Below, piece by piece: positions 8,481-17,195 of a stretch of DNA of 64,000 bases (position 1 is its first letter; each line of letters starts with the position of its first letter). Source of the stretch: an uncultured Olsenella sp. GTDB lineage: Bacteria; Actinomycetota; Coriobacteriia; Coriobacteriales; Atopobiaceae. Both the position numbers and the translations under genes were made by a program. Under the pieces are notes generated by a model. It had not been told where the DNA came from. It worked only from the letters and a program-made list of their open reading frames with translations, and ran no database searches. The stretch is from the NCBI GenBank assembly GCA_900316105.1, contig ONBR01000005.1:62001-126000 (forward strand), read 5' to 3'.

Positions 8481-9989
8481 ATGGCCCTGAACTACCAATG
8501 GAATCCCGCCCACAACTGGCGGCTCAGGTTCCACCTCCAGACCGAGACGGGAGACGTGACCGATCCCAACGGCCTCTCCCAGCTGGACGGGACCTACCAC
8601 TTCTTCCACCAGCATCGGAGACTCTGGCCCGACAAGGCCCACGGCTGGGGTCACTGGACCAGCCGGGACCTCGTGCACTGGACCTGGTGCGGAAGCCCCA
8701 TCATGCCCACCTGCGACCTGGACAGGAACGGGTCCTACTCGGGCTCGGCGGTGGTCCGCGACGGCAAGCTCTGGTGCTACTACACGGGCAACGCCCTGGT
8801 GCCCGGCGACTACGACCACGACTGGGCAGGGCGGCTGGCCAACGAGACCCTGGTGGTCTCTGACGGCACGACCTTTGGCGAGAAGCGCCTGGTCCTTGCC
8901 AACGAGGGCTACCCTGCCTACTGCTCCTGCCACGTCCGCGATCCCAAGGTCTGGAACCAGGACGGTCGCTGGCACATGCTCCTGGGTGCCCGCGTTCGAG
9001 GCGACAAGGGCGCCGTCCTTCTCTACGGGAGCGAGGACGGCCTGTCCTGGTCCCTGGAGGGAAGCGCCACCAGCCAGGAGCCCTTCGGCTACATGTGGGA
9101 GTGCCCCAACCGGGTGGCCCTCGAGGGGCGCGAGTTCCTCCTGGCCTGTCCCCAGGGCCTGCCCAAGCGGGACTTCTCCTGGCAGAACGTTCACAACGCG
9201 GGCTACTTCCCCCTGGAGGGGACGGTCGTGGACATCCTGGGAGCCGATCCCGGCCTCATGGAGGCGGACGCCCCCTACGCCTGCGTAGACCCTTCGACCT
9301 TCGTGGAACTGGACTACGGCTTTGACTTCTATGCCCCCCAGACCTTCGAGGACGAGTCGGGCCGGACGCTCCTGGTGGGCTGGGTGGGACTTCCCGACAT
9401 CGAGACCCAGTACGAGAATCCCACCCGCGAATGGACCCACACCCTTACGGTGCCCAGGGTCCTCTCCCTTAACGAGGCGGGCAGGATCTGCCAGTGGCCC
9501 GTGCCCGAGCTGGAGGCCCTGAGGGGAGACCCCGTCGAGCTTGGGCCCACAGGCTTGGAGGGATTCACGGGCACGGTGGGATCGGCAAGGGCCGAGGAGC
9601 ACGACCTGGCGGGGGCCATCGGGGCCACCTTCCCAGGCACCTGCGACCTGGTGGTGGAGGACCTGGCAGGTGACGGTCGGATCCTCCTGAACGGCGACCT
9701 GGAGCTCATGATCTCGGGCGACCTCCTGGAGCTTGCCTTCCTGAGCCCCGCCGGTGCCTTCCGGACGGTCAGGCGCCTGAGGGCGCAGGACCTCTCGGCA
9801 GGCGCCTTCAGGGACCTCCGGGTCCTGGTGGACACCTCGGTGGTGGAGGTCTATGTCAACGGGGGAGAGGCCACCATCACCACCCGCTGGTACCCCCAGG
9901 ACATCGACCGGCTCCATCTGTCCTCCACCCTTTCCGGTCGTCACCAGGCCTGGGGTATGGAGTCCATGTGTTTTGAGGTCCAAGCCTAA
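8481..9989 (+). CDS. GH32 sucrose-6-phosphate hydrolase / beta-fructosidase
   Basis: A 502-residue intracellular enzyme with no signal peptide. The GH32 five-bladed propeller motifs are all present: D28 in TDPNG (nucleophile), D154 in HVRDPKVW (transition-state stabiliser) and E207 in MWECPN (acid/base). The C-terminal beta-sandwich contains VLVDTSVVEVYVNGG. It is directly downstream of the PTS permease, so hydrolysis of sucrose-6-phosphate to glucose-6-phosphate and fructose is the likeliest role. Its closest relative in the window is the 15328-16803 gene (both have EGYPAYCSCHVRDPKVW-like stretches). The usual WMNDPNG is VTDPNG here. Confidence 0.88.
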   Translation: MALNYQWNPAHNWRLRFHLQTETGDVTDPNGLSQLDGTYHFFHQHRRLWPDKAHGWGHWTSRDLVHWTWCGSPIMPTCDLDRNGSYSGSAVVRDGKLWCYYTGNALVPGDYDHDWAGRLANETLVVSDGTTFGEKRLVLANEGYPAYCSCHVRDPKVWNQDGRWHMLLGARVRGDKGAVLLYGSEDGLSWSLEGSATSQEPFGYMWECPNRVALEGREFLLACPQGLPKRDFSWQNVHNAGYFPLEGTVVDILGADPGLMEADAPYACVDPSTFVELDYGFDFYAPQTFEDESGRTLLVGWVGLPDIETQYENPTREWTHTLTVPRVLSLNEAGRICQWPVPELEALRGDPVELGPTGLEGFTGTVGSARAEEHDLAGAIGATFPGTCDLVVEDLAGDGRILLNGDLELMISGDLLELAFLSPAGAFRTVRRLRAQDLSAGAFRDLRVLVDTSVVEVYVNGGEATITTRWYPQDIDRLHLSSTLSGRHQAWGMESMCFEVQA

Positions 9990-10096
9990 GAAGGTCTGTC
10001 GGCACTCGGTACACTACCCTGCTTAGAAAGCGGCTAGTGCGGCATCACCGTCCTGGCCGTACGTCATAATGTGTGCGCGAACAGGGAGATGACCGC

Positions 10097-11485
10097 ATGG
10101 CAACCTTGCCCAACTGGCGACCCCGACTTCATCTGACGCCCCAGAGGGGATGGATGAACGACCCCAACGGACTGAGCCAGGTCAACGGTACCTATCACTT
10201 CTACTTCCAGTACGCCCCCGCCTGGCCCGAGGATGACACCAAGTGGTGGGGCCATGCTACCAGTACCGACCTTGTGACTTGGACCACGCCCCAGGCGGCC
10301 ATCCAGCCCTCCTGCCCCCAGGACGCGGACGGCGTCTACTCGGGCTGCGCCGTGCCCCTGGAGGGCGCCGGGCGCCTGCGGGCCTACTACACGGGCGTCC
10401 GGGTGCCCGAGGACGCCCGGCCCCACAGCCAGCACGAGCATGACGCCAGCCAGATCGTGGTCGAGACCGCAGACGGCCTCCACTTCGACCAGAAGCGGGT
10501 AGTCCTGAGTCCCCAGGACTACCCCCAGGAGGTCTGCTCTCACGTTCGCGACCCCAAGGTCTGGCGCGACGGCGAGGGCGTCTGGTGGATGCTCCTGGGC
10601 ACCCGTACCAGGGATGACCTGGGCGAGGTCATGGTCTGGCGGTCCGTAGACGGCCTTGACTGGCACCTGGACCACTTCGTCCGCCCCGACCATGACCTGG
10701 GCTACATGTGGGAGTGCCCCAACCTGGCCCAGCTGGACGGCCATGACTTCCTGGCAGTATGCCCTCAGGGCCTCCAGAGCGAGGACCTTCGCTGGCAGAA
10801 CCGGTGGCAGGCGGGCTACCTTCCCCTTAAGGAGGGCATCTACCAGACCCAGGAGGTGGTGGCGGACGACTTCGTGGAGTGGGATCACGGCTTCGACTTC
10901 TATGCCCCCCAGATCTTCGTGGACGAGTCCGGAAGGACCCTCCTGGTGGGCTGGATGGGAACTTTCGACCACGTCTACTCTGCGGCACCCGAGGGTCTGG
11001 CCTGGTGCCACAGCCTCACCCTGCCCCGTCAGCTTTCACTGGATGCGGACGGCAGGATCATCCAGCGGCCCGTCCCGGAGCTGGACGCCCGTCGGAGGAA
11101 TCCCCAGGACCTGGCGGCTGGGCGGGCCCACACCCAGGAAGGCCTGGTGGCCGACCTGACCCTCATGGACATCGAGGGGCAGGGATCCCTGGTCCTTGGC
11201 ACCCAGGAGGAGGGCGACCTCCTGTCCCTGACCCTGGCGGACGACCTTTTGAGCTTGGCCTTCCTGGAGGGGGAGGCCGCCCAGGCGGCGGCCCTGGGCA
11301 GGACCCATCGGACCATCCCCTGCACGGGGCTTACGGACCTTCGTCTGGTCGTGGACGGGTCAACGGTAGAGGTCTACGCCAACGGGGGCACGGTGGTCTT
11401 CTCGACCCGGTGGTTCCCCCAGGGAGAAGACCTGGCCCTTAGGTCCAGCTTCCAGGCCCAGGGTACGGTCTACCAGCTGGCCTAG
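10097..11485 (+). CDS. GH32 beta-fructosidase / sucrose-6-phosphate hydrolase
   Basis: A 462-residue cytosolic GH32 enzyme. Motifs: WMNDPNG with nucleophile D22, SHVRDPKVW with D152, and MWECPN with E206. The C-terminal sandwich carries LVVDGSTVEVYANGG. The start is ATG 10097, eight bases after GGGAG. It lies 107 bases downstream of the first GH32 gene on the same strand, so it may be in one operon with it. Fructo-oligosaccharides, sucrose or their phosphates are possible substrates; which one cannot be read from the sequence. Confidence 0.88.
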   Translation: MATLPNWRPRLHLTPQRGWMNDPNGLSQVNGTYHFYFQYAPAWPEDDTKWWGHATSTDLVTWTTPQAAIQPSCPQDADGVYSGCAVPLEGAGRLRAYYTGVRVPEDARPHSQHEHDASQIVVETADGLHFDQKRVVLSPQDYPQEVCSHVRDPKVWRDGEGVWWMLLGTRTRDDLGEVMVWRSVDGLDWHLDHFVRPDHDLGYMWECPNLAQLDGHDFLAVCPQGLQSEDLRWQNRWQAGYLPLKEGIYQTQEVVADDFVEWDHGFDFYAPQIFVDESGRTLLVGWMGTFDHVYSAAPEGLAWCHSLTLPRQLSLDADGRIIQRPVPELDARRRNPQDLAAGRAHTQEGLVADLTLMDIEGQGSLVLGTQEEGDLLSLTLADDLLSLAFLEGEAAQAAALGRTHRTIPCTGLTDLRLVVDGSTVEVYANGGTVVFSTRWFPQGEDLALRSSFQAQGTVYQLA

Positions 11486-11553
11486 GGTCTGGGCAGCGGC
11501 CCTGGGCGGCTTTGCGTGCTTGCTCGGGGCCGCCTCCGCTCGTCCCGGACCCG

Positions 11554-12457
11554 CTAGGAGTCCCGGAGGCTGTAGTACCTGCCTTCGCAGGCCTCCTCAA
11601 GCCACTTGGCCACCCCGTCGTCCAGGATCGAGTCCACGATGCAGTCGGCGACCGCCTTGACCTCGTCCGAGGCGTTGTCCACAGCCACGAAGGTACCTAC
11701 GGCGGGGCGCATGGGCAGGTCGTTGCCCGAGTCGCCAAAGGCAACCAGCTGGTCCTTCTGGAGGCCCAGCTGCCGCATGACCCACTCCACGCCCGAGCCC
11801 TTCTCGACCCCTAGGGTCGTGATCTCGATCTCGGTGGGGGTGACGACGGCGATCTGGAGGTCACCTCGGGCCTCCAACTGGGCCAGGTCGCGCTCCAGGT
11901 CCTCGTGGGTGTCAAAGCAGGCGCCCATCTTCTCCACGAAGTTGCCGACCTCGTCCACTGCCAGGAGCTGGGGAGTGATGTCCTCCACCGTGAACTTGTT
12001 GGGCTGGCTCACGATCTCCTGGGTCAGGGCTTCGTCGGTCAGCCGATCGCTGTGCTCCACCCGGTGGACCGCCTGGGTCATGTAGGACACCAGGCGGTTC
12101 TCGAAGTAGGCGCCCGTTGAGGTCAGGCAGTTGAGGCCCGCCCCCCGCCCGTGGAGCCAGGAGGCCCAGGGCGGTGGCGCGGGGGATGGCCTTGCTCAGG
12201 AGGTGGTTGCCTGCCGCGTCCAGAATCTGGCCCCCGTTGACGGTGATGTAGTAGTCCACGAAGGGACCCTTGACCACCTCGGGCACGATGGGGAGGTTCC
12301 TGCCGGTGCAGACCACGTTGGCCAGGCCCTCCCGATGGGCGGCCTCCATGGCCGCGACCGTGCGTGGCGAGACGTAGTCCAGGTTGAGGATGGTGCCGTC
12401 CAGGTCGTAGAAGGCGGCGCCGATACCATGCGGGAAGTGCTGGTTTGCGGGCAGCAT
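11554..12457 (-). pseudogene. Frameshifted Cof-type HAD-IIB phosphatase
   Basis: Two overlapping frames on the minus strand together make one HAD-IIB protein of about 300 residues. The first (from ATG 12457) gives FYDLDGTILN, VCTGRN and SKAIPRATALG. The second gives EKGSGVEWVMRQLGL and AFGDSGNDLPM. The shift lies near 12157-12158: removing one C there joins the frames as ALGLLLHGRGAGLNCLT. The gene starts 12 bases after the sucrose phosphorylase stop, behind GGGAGAAGG, so it belongs to that operon. It may have dephosphorylated a sugar phosphate. It is either a real pseudogene or a one-base sequencing error. Confidence 0.8.
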
Positions 12458-12469
12458 GTAACCTTCTCC

Positions 12470-13891
12470 CTAGGAGTGGGTGATGGTGTAGTCGTGGGTG
12501 GCCAGGTTGGCGTCCAGCTGGGCCCAGGCCTCGCCCGAGCTCCGGCGGATGGTGAAGGCGCCGCCCTCGCCGCAGGTCACCTCCATGTCGCCCTCGACGT
12601 CGAAGGCGGGGTGGGAGTTGCGCAGCTCCATCATGTCCACCAGCCTGCGGACGACGGGGCGCTGGACTTCGCGGGCGATCTCGTCCAGGGAGTAGTAGTG
12701 GCGGTTGATGTTGCGCCCCTCCTTGGTGGCCTCCAGGAGGGTCAGGTCGTTGGCGCCGGCCAGGAGGCCCACGTAGTAGACCATGGGAATGCCGGGGGCA
12801 AAGAACTGGATTGCCCGGGCCAGGTCGTAGGCGTCGTCGTCGTTCCCCAGGGCCGAGTAGTAGGTGGTGTTGACCTGGTAGATGTCCAGGTTGTTGTAGG
12901 CCTCGGTGTTGTAGATCCTCTTTACGTTGGCTCCCTCCGAGAACATTTTTTCCTTGACCCAGTCGGTCTGGTCGTCGGGCAGGAGGTCCTTCACGTCCAC
13001 GATGCCCAGGCCGTCGTGGGTGTCCAGGGTGGTGAACTGGTGCTTGGGGCTCATGTCCAGCCACCGCTTGAGGTAGGTGCCGTCGCCGGAGTAGAGGGCA
13101 TGGAGGGTCAGGACCGGCAGGGCGAAGTCGTAGATCCAGTAACCCATCTGGGACACCTTCATCTGCATGGTGTAGTGCTCGTGGATCTCGGGCAGGACCA
13201 GGACGTCTGTGCCCACGACTTCCTGCATGGCGTCCAGGAGCTGGGAGGTGTCGGGCTGCTCGAAGAAGCAGGACCCGCCCGCCCGCTTGCAGGCATAGGC
13301 GAAGGCGTCCAGGCGGATGATGGAGGCCTCGTTGGCCACCATGTCGGTCAGGGTCTCCCTGAAGAAGCGCTGGGCCCTGGCGCTCCTGACGTTGATGTCG
13401 ATCTGCTCCTCGCCAAAGGTGCACCAGACCTTCTCGGTCGTGGCGTCGGCGAAGGGGGCCTCCACGTAGGGGGCACGGGGCTTGCGCTTGTAGATGGCGT
13501 CCACCTGTTCCTGGGTGGGGAAGCCTCCCTCGGCTGCCCAGAAGTCCTTGTAGCGGATGAAGAAGTCCGCGAACTCGCTGGCGTCCTTATTTGCCAGGAA
13601 GTCCTGGAAGTAAGGGGACTGGCGTGAGATGTGATTGATCATGAAGTCGAACATGAGGTAGCGCCTCTGGCCTATCCTGCGCACATCGTCCCAGGTACCG
13701 AACTTGGGGTCCACCATGTCGTAGCGCATGGGGGCAAAGCCCCGGTCAGCCGAGGAGGGAAAGAAGGACAGGATGTGGACGCCCCCGATGGCCTTGTCGA
13801 AGTAGGTGTCCAGGACCTGGTTCAGGTTCTTGAGGTCCTTGCCCAGGCTGTCGGCGTAGGTGATGAGCATAATCTTGTTGTCGAGCCTCAT
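12470..13891 (-). CDS. gtfA: Sucrose phosphorylase (GH13_18)
   Basis: A 473-residue protein. It converts sucrose plus phosphate to alpha-glucose-1-phosphate and fructose. The alpha-amylase-fold catalytic residues are in place: nucleophile D195 in IIRLDAFAYA, acid/base E235 in VLPEIHEHY, and D293 in LDTHDGLGIVD. These are within three residues of the positions known in bifidobacterial sucrose phosphorylase. The N terminus (KIMLITYADSLGKDL) and GGVHILSFFPSSADRGF are diagnostic of this subfamily. It lies between a GH32 gene and the broken HAD gene on the same strand. It implies that unphosphorylated sucrose also reaches the cytoplasm, or is released there from oligosaccharides. Confidence 0.95.
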   Translation of the reverse strand: MRLDNKIMLITYADSLGKDLKNLNQVLDTYFDKAIGGVHILSFFPSSADRGFAPMRYDMVDPKFGTWDDVRRIGQRRYLMFDFMINHISRQSPYFQDFLANKDASEFADFFIRYKDFWAAEGGFPTQEQVDAIYKRKPRAPYVEAPFADATTEKVWCTFGEEQIDINVRSARAQRFFRETLTDMVANEASIIRLDAFAYACKRAGGSCFFEQPDTSQLLDAMQEVVGTDVLVLPEIHEHYTMQMKVSQMGYWIYDFALPVLTLHALYSGDGTYLKRWLDMSPKHQFTTLDTHDGLGIVDVKDLLPDDQTDWVKEKMFSEGANVKRIYNTEAYNNLDIYQVNTTYYSALGNDDDAYDLARAIQFFAPGIPMVYYVGLLAGANDLTLLEATKEGRNINRHYYSLDEIAREVQRPVVRRLVDMMELRNSHPAFDVEGDMEVTCGEGGAFTIRRSSGEAWAQLDANLATHDYTITHS

Positions 13892-13970
13892 GGGCTCTCC
13901 TTTCCCGGTGGTCGGTATGGTCGGGGGCGGCTGCCCTTGTCCGCGCTGGCAGGAGCCGTCGATCCTGGGG

Positions 13971-15275
13971 CTAGAGGCCTAGCACAGTGATCTCGGCGTT
14001 GGCGTCGGTGGTGAAGGTGCCTCCCAGGTCGTAGACGATGTTGGAGATCACGTACTGGCCGTCGTTGACGTAGATCTCGACCAGGTGGCCATGGACCAGG
14101 ATCTCCACCTTGTTGGTCTGGGCCACCTCGGGCGTCACCGAGTGGACGTTCTGGTAGCCCTTCCGGGCCCGGTAGACGCTGGAGCGGTCCACGTGAATCT
14201 GGTGGCCCTCCTGCCAGATCCGCAGGCCCCCCACGTTGATGTGGTTGCCCTCGGAGAGGTCGGTGGCAAAGAGGTAAGGCCGGTGCTCGGTGGTGGCCAG
14301 GTCCTTGTGGAGGAGGGCGTTGCGGACGTTGGGGTGGAGGTTGGTGTAGACGTGGCCGTTTTTGACCTCCACCAGGCGGGGGGCGCAGAACATGCCGATC
14401 CACTCGTCGGCCACGGGCTCGGGCATCCGCATCCAGCCGATCATGACCCGGCGACCCTCCTGGTCGGTGGTGGTCTGGGCGGCGTAGAAGTCGCGACCGT
14501 AGTCCACCAGGCGGGGGCCGTCTAGGAGCTTGAGGTCGCAGGTGGCCTCCTCGAAGTGGGCCGTGAAGCAGACGGACTCGTCGCGGCCCTGGCCCAGGTA
14601 GTCCATCATGGAGGCCAGAAGGACGGTGTCACCGGTCTCTAGGGTAAACATGTCCGGGCACTCGCACATCCAGCCGTAGCTGGGGTCCATGAGCATGCGG
14701 TTGACGTAGGTCCAGTGCAGGAGGTCGTAGCTCTTATAGAAGAGGACCTCGCCTTGCTTGCGGTCCACGTTGGAGCCAAGGGTCATGTACCAGCCGTCGT
14801 GGCCGTGCCAGACCTTGGGGTCGCGGGTGTGGACCCTATCGCCCAGGGCCGGGTCGTCCAGGGGCGGGATGATCACGGTCTTGTCGGCGAAGTTGTCGAA
14901 GGAGTGGCCGTCGGGCGAGCTCACGGTGAGCTGGGCCGAGGTGAAGCGGTCGGGGATGCACTTGTTGATGTTGGTGGGGTCCACCTCCTCGTAGTGGACG
15001 CCGGTGTAGAAGAGGCGGAGCTGGCCGCCCATCTCCACCGCGCTGCCCGAGAAGCATCCGTTCTGGTCCTCGGGCAGGGAGGGAAAGAGGGCTATCTCCT
15101 GCTGGTCCCAGTTGACCAGGTCCTTGCTGGTGGCGTGGCCCCAGCAGATGGTGCCCCACTGGGTGGCGTAGGGAAAGTACTGGTAGAAGAGGTGGTACTC
15201 GCCCTTGTAGTAGATGAAGCCGTTGGGGTCGTTCATCCAGCCCTTGGTGGTATGGAAGTGGATGCTGCGTGCCAT
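13971..15275 (-). CDS. GH32 fructosidase (short, divergent)
   Basis: A 434-residue GH32 enzyme, the most divergent of the four in this island. Motifs: WMNDPNG with D16, VHTRDPKVW with D152 and MCECPD with E205. It lacks the EVYVNGG wording in the C-terminal sandwich and has VEIYVNDGQYV instead. No signal peptide is visible. It lies 79 bases upstream of sucrose phosphorylase on the same strand. A fructan- or fructo-oligosaccharide-degrading role is plausible because plain sucrose is already covered by its neighbours, but that is inference. Confidence 0.87.
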   Translation of the reverse strand: MARSIHFHTTKGWMNDPNGFIYYKGEYHLFYQYFPYATQWGTICWGHATSKDLVNWDQQEIALFPSLPEDQNGCFSGSAVEMGGQLRLFYTGVHYEEVDPTNINKCIPDRFTSAQLTVSSPDGHSFDNFADKTVIIPPLDDPALGDRVHTRDPKVWHGHDGWYMTLGSNVDRKQGEVLFYKSYDLLHWTYVNRMLMDPSYGWMCECPDMFTLETGDTVLLASMMDYLGQGRDESVCFTAHFEEATCDLKLLDGPRLVDYGRDFYAAQTTTDQEGRRVMIGWMRMPEPVADEWIGMFCAPRLVEVKNGHVYTNLHPNVRNALLHKDLATTEHRPYLFATDLSEGNHINVGGLRIWQEGHQIHVDRSSVYRARKGYQNVHSVTPEVAQTNKVEILVHGHLVEIYVNDGQYVISNIVYDLGGTFTTDANAEITVLGL

Positions 15276-15327
15276 GATGTCCTTTCCTGGCGCTGGTGGG
15301 GCGGGGTCCTTGGTCTGGCGGCCGTGG

Positions 15328-16803
15328 CTAGCGGGTCACCAGGTAGTTCACGGAGATGGGCTCCATGGCAAAGGCGTAGGCGGACCCGATGCCCTGGAAG
15401 TCGGCCGTGACCGTAAGCTCGTCGGACTCGTCGAAGTAGCGGGTGCCAAAGACGGTCTGGCCGCCGTTGAGGTAGATTTCCAGGATCGAGGTGTCCACCA
15501 GGACCCGGATGTCGTGGACGTCGCCGCAGAGGGTCCGACGGACCTTCCGGCCCTGGCCCACGGTGTCATCCGTGAACTCCAGGGTTGCTACCCCGTCGGC
15601 GATGCAAAGGTCCAGGAAGTCGCCGAAGCGCAGGGTGCCCGACCCCTCCAGGCCTTCGAGAAGAAGGTCGGCAACCTTGGGGTCCAGGGTGACGGTGCGT
15701 CTGCCGCCCTCGCCCGCGAAGGCCGTCCGGGCCCGGCGCAGGGCGTCGACCTCGGCCACGGGCCACTGGCGGATCCGACCGGTCTGGGGGTCAAGGCTCA
15801 GCTGGCGAGGAACGGTGAGGGCGCCGCGCCAGGTCCGAGTGGGGTTGTCGTAGGGACGGACGTCGTTCTTGTCGTGGGGGAGGCTCATCCAGCCCACCAG
15901 GAGGGTCCGACCCAGCTCGTCCACCAGGGTCTGGCAGGCATAGAAGTCAAAGCCGTGGTCCCACTCCACGAAGCCCTGGGCGCTGATGGCGGCCTGGTCC
16001 GTGGCGTGCGGGGCATCGGCTCCCATGAGGTCCTGGTCGGCTCCCATGAGGTCCAGGATGGTGCCCTCCACGGGGAAGTAGCCGGCGGAGTGGACGTTCT
16101 GGCACTTGTAGTCGTAGTTGTCGGTGCCCTGGGGGCAGCAACCCAGGAACTCCCGGCCGTCCAGGACGATCCGGTCGGGGCACTCCCACATGTAGCCAAA
16201 GGGCTCGCCCTGGTTGGTGACGGAGCCCGAGAGGGTCCAGAACTGGCCGTCGGGGGAGTCGTACATAAGGATGGACCCGCGCGAGTCCGTCCTGGTGCGG
16301 GCTCCCAGCATCATGTGAAGGGCGCCGTCCTGGCGCCAGACCTTGGGGTCGCGGACGTGGCAGGAGCAGTAGGCGGGGTAGCCGGAGTTGTCCAGGACCA
16401 CCTCCTTGGGACCCAGGTTGGTTCCGTTGTAGGACTTCATACGGGTCTGGTTGGCCAGACGGCCGGCGAAGGTCCCGTCGCCCTCGGGCTCGCGGACGTT
16501 GCCCGTGTAGTAGAACCAGACCTCCTCGCCGTCCTCACGGACGTAGGCGCCGCCCGAATAGGAGCCGTCTCGGTCGGAGGGGGCGTCGGGCATGACCTGG
16601 CAGCCCAGGAAGACCCAGTTGACGAGGTCGCGGCTGGCGTAGTGGCCCCAGCCGTGAGGGCTGTCGAAGTTGCCGGGATACTCGGGCGCGTTCTGGCAGA
16701 AGAAGTGGTAGGTCCCGCGGAACTGGCAGAGCCCGTTGGGGTCGCTGATGGAACCATTGAGCGGGGAAAGGTGAAGCTTGGGACGCCAGGTGTCGTTGCT
16801 CAT
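15328..16803 (-). CDS. GH32 sucrose-6-phosphate hydrolase / beta-fructosidase
   Basis: A 491-residue cytosolic GH32 enzyme with D21 in SDPNG, D152 in HVRDPKVW and E207 in MWECPD. The C-terminal sandwich has VLVDTSILEIYLNGG. The start is ATG 16803, after GAGGAG; a GTG two codons upstream is too close to that site. It is the first gene of the leftward block, followed at 15275 by another GH32. A small in-frame duplication near 16019-16054 gives LMGADQDLMGADA. A LacI-type operator lies 64 bases upstream. Confidence 0.88.
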   Translation of the reverse strand: MSNDTWRPKLHLSPLNGSISDPNGLCQFRGTYHFFCQNAPEYPGNFDSPHGWGHYASRDLVNWVFLGCQVMPDAPSDRDGSYSGGAYVREDGEEVWFYYTGNVREPEGDGTFAGRLANQTRMKSYNGTNLGPKEVVLDNSGYPAYCSCHVRDPKVWRQDGALHMMLGARTRTDSRGSILMYDSPDGQFWTLSGSVTNQGEPFGYMWECPDRIVLDGREFLGCCPQGTDNYDYKCQNVHSAGYFPVEGTILDLMGADQDLMGADAPHATDQAAISAQGFVEWDHGFDFYACQTLVDELGRTLLVGWMSLPHDKNDVRPYDNPTRTWRGALTVPRQLSLDPQTGRIRQWPVAEVDALRRARTAFAGEGGRRTVTLDPKVADLLLEGLEGSGTLRFGDFLDLCIADGVATLEFTDDTVGQGRKVRRTLCGDVHDIRVLVDTSILEIYLNGGQTVFGTRYFDESDELTVTADFQGIGSAYAFAMEPISVNYLVTR

Positions 16804-16866
16804 CGTCACTCCTCACGCGCGCCCTCCGGCGCGCCTCGAGACGGCCGTCTAGTTGGCTTCATGGTA

Positions 16867-16886
16867 TATGAAACCGATTCCACATT
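16867..16886 (-). promoter_or_regulatory. Candidate LacI-family operator upstream of the leftward GH32 block
   Basis: On the minus strand this reads AATGTGGAATCGGTTTCATA, an imperfect palindrome round a central CG. It matches the complement of the 6319-6338 site at 16 of 20 positions. The two sites bracket the whole sugar island, pointing to one unseen regulator. Confidence 0.55.
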
Positions 16887-16950
16887 GTGGGAAGCGAACC
16901 CAGGACCTGGGCGAATGGTGCCTCTGGGGCCATGAGAGGCAAATCGTAAC

Positions 16951-17030
16951 GAGACACTAGAGACGGAGCAAACTGTCTCAGAGACAATGGGGACGGAGCA
17001 CTTTGTCTCAGAGACAAAAGGGACGGAGGT
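16951..17030. repeat. 30-bp TGTCTC-W-GAGACA repeat, locus 2
   Basis: Two palindromes, TGTCTCAGAGACA, are spaced 30 bases apart and linked by GGGACGGAGCA-type sequence. The orientation is opposite to locus 3 (17119-17178), with 88 bases of unrelated DNA between them. The whole 16804-17195 spacer is made of this repeat pair plus the operator. Confidence 0.85.
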
Positions 17031-17118
17031 GGACAGGGCGTGGGACACCAAGGCGCAGGAGTGTCCCTTTGCAACCACCTCTCCCGCGATATCCGTATCG
17101 GTCGCATCATGCCTGCTG

Positions 17119-17178
17119 TTCCGTCCCTAATGTCTCAGAGACAAAAGGCTCCGTCCCTAATGTCTCATAATGTCTCAC
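17119..17178. repeat. 30-bp TGTCTC-W-GAGACA repeat, locus 3
   Basis: TTCCGTCCCTAA, TGTCTCAGAGACA, AAAGGCTCCGTCCCTAA and a final pair of TGTCTCA half sites. It forms the inverted partner of locus 2 and ends 17 bases from the stop of the glutathione peroxidase gene. Confidence 0.85.
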
Positions 17179-17195
17179 GGCGCATTGGCAACTCT

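Noticed and set aside
6546..9983. 1145-codon open frame on the minus strand
   Set aside because: It is the antisense of the PTS permease and first GH32 gene, both with clear catalytic motifs; GC-rich codon bias keeps the opposite frame open.
12131..13627. Long plus-strand frame opposite sucrose phosphorylase, and another minus-strand frame at 12123-13424
   Set aside because: Both are shadows of the sucrose phosphorylase and HAD genes; neither has recognisable domains or ribosome sites.
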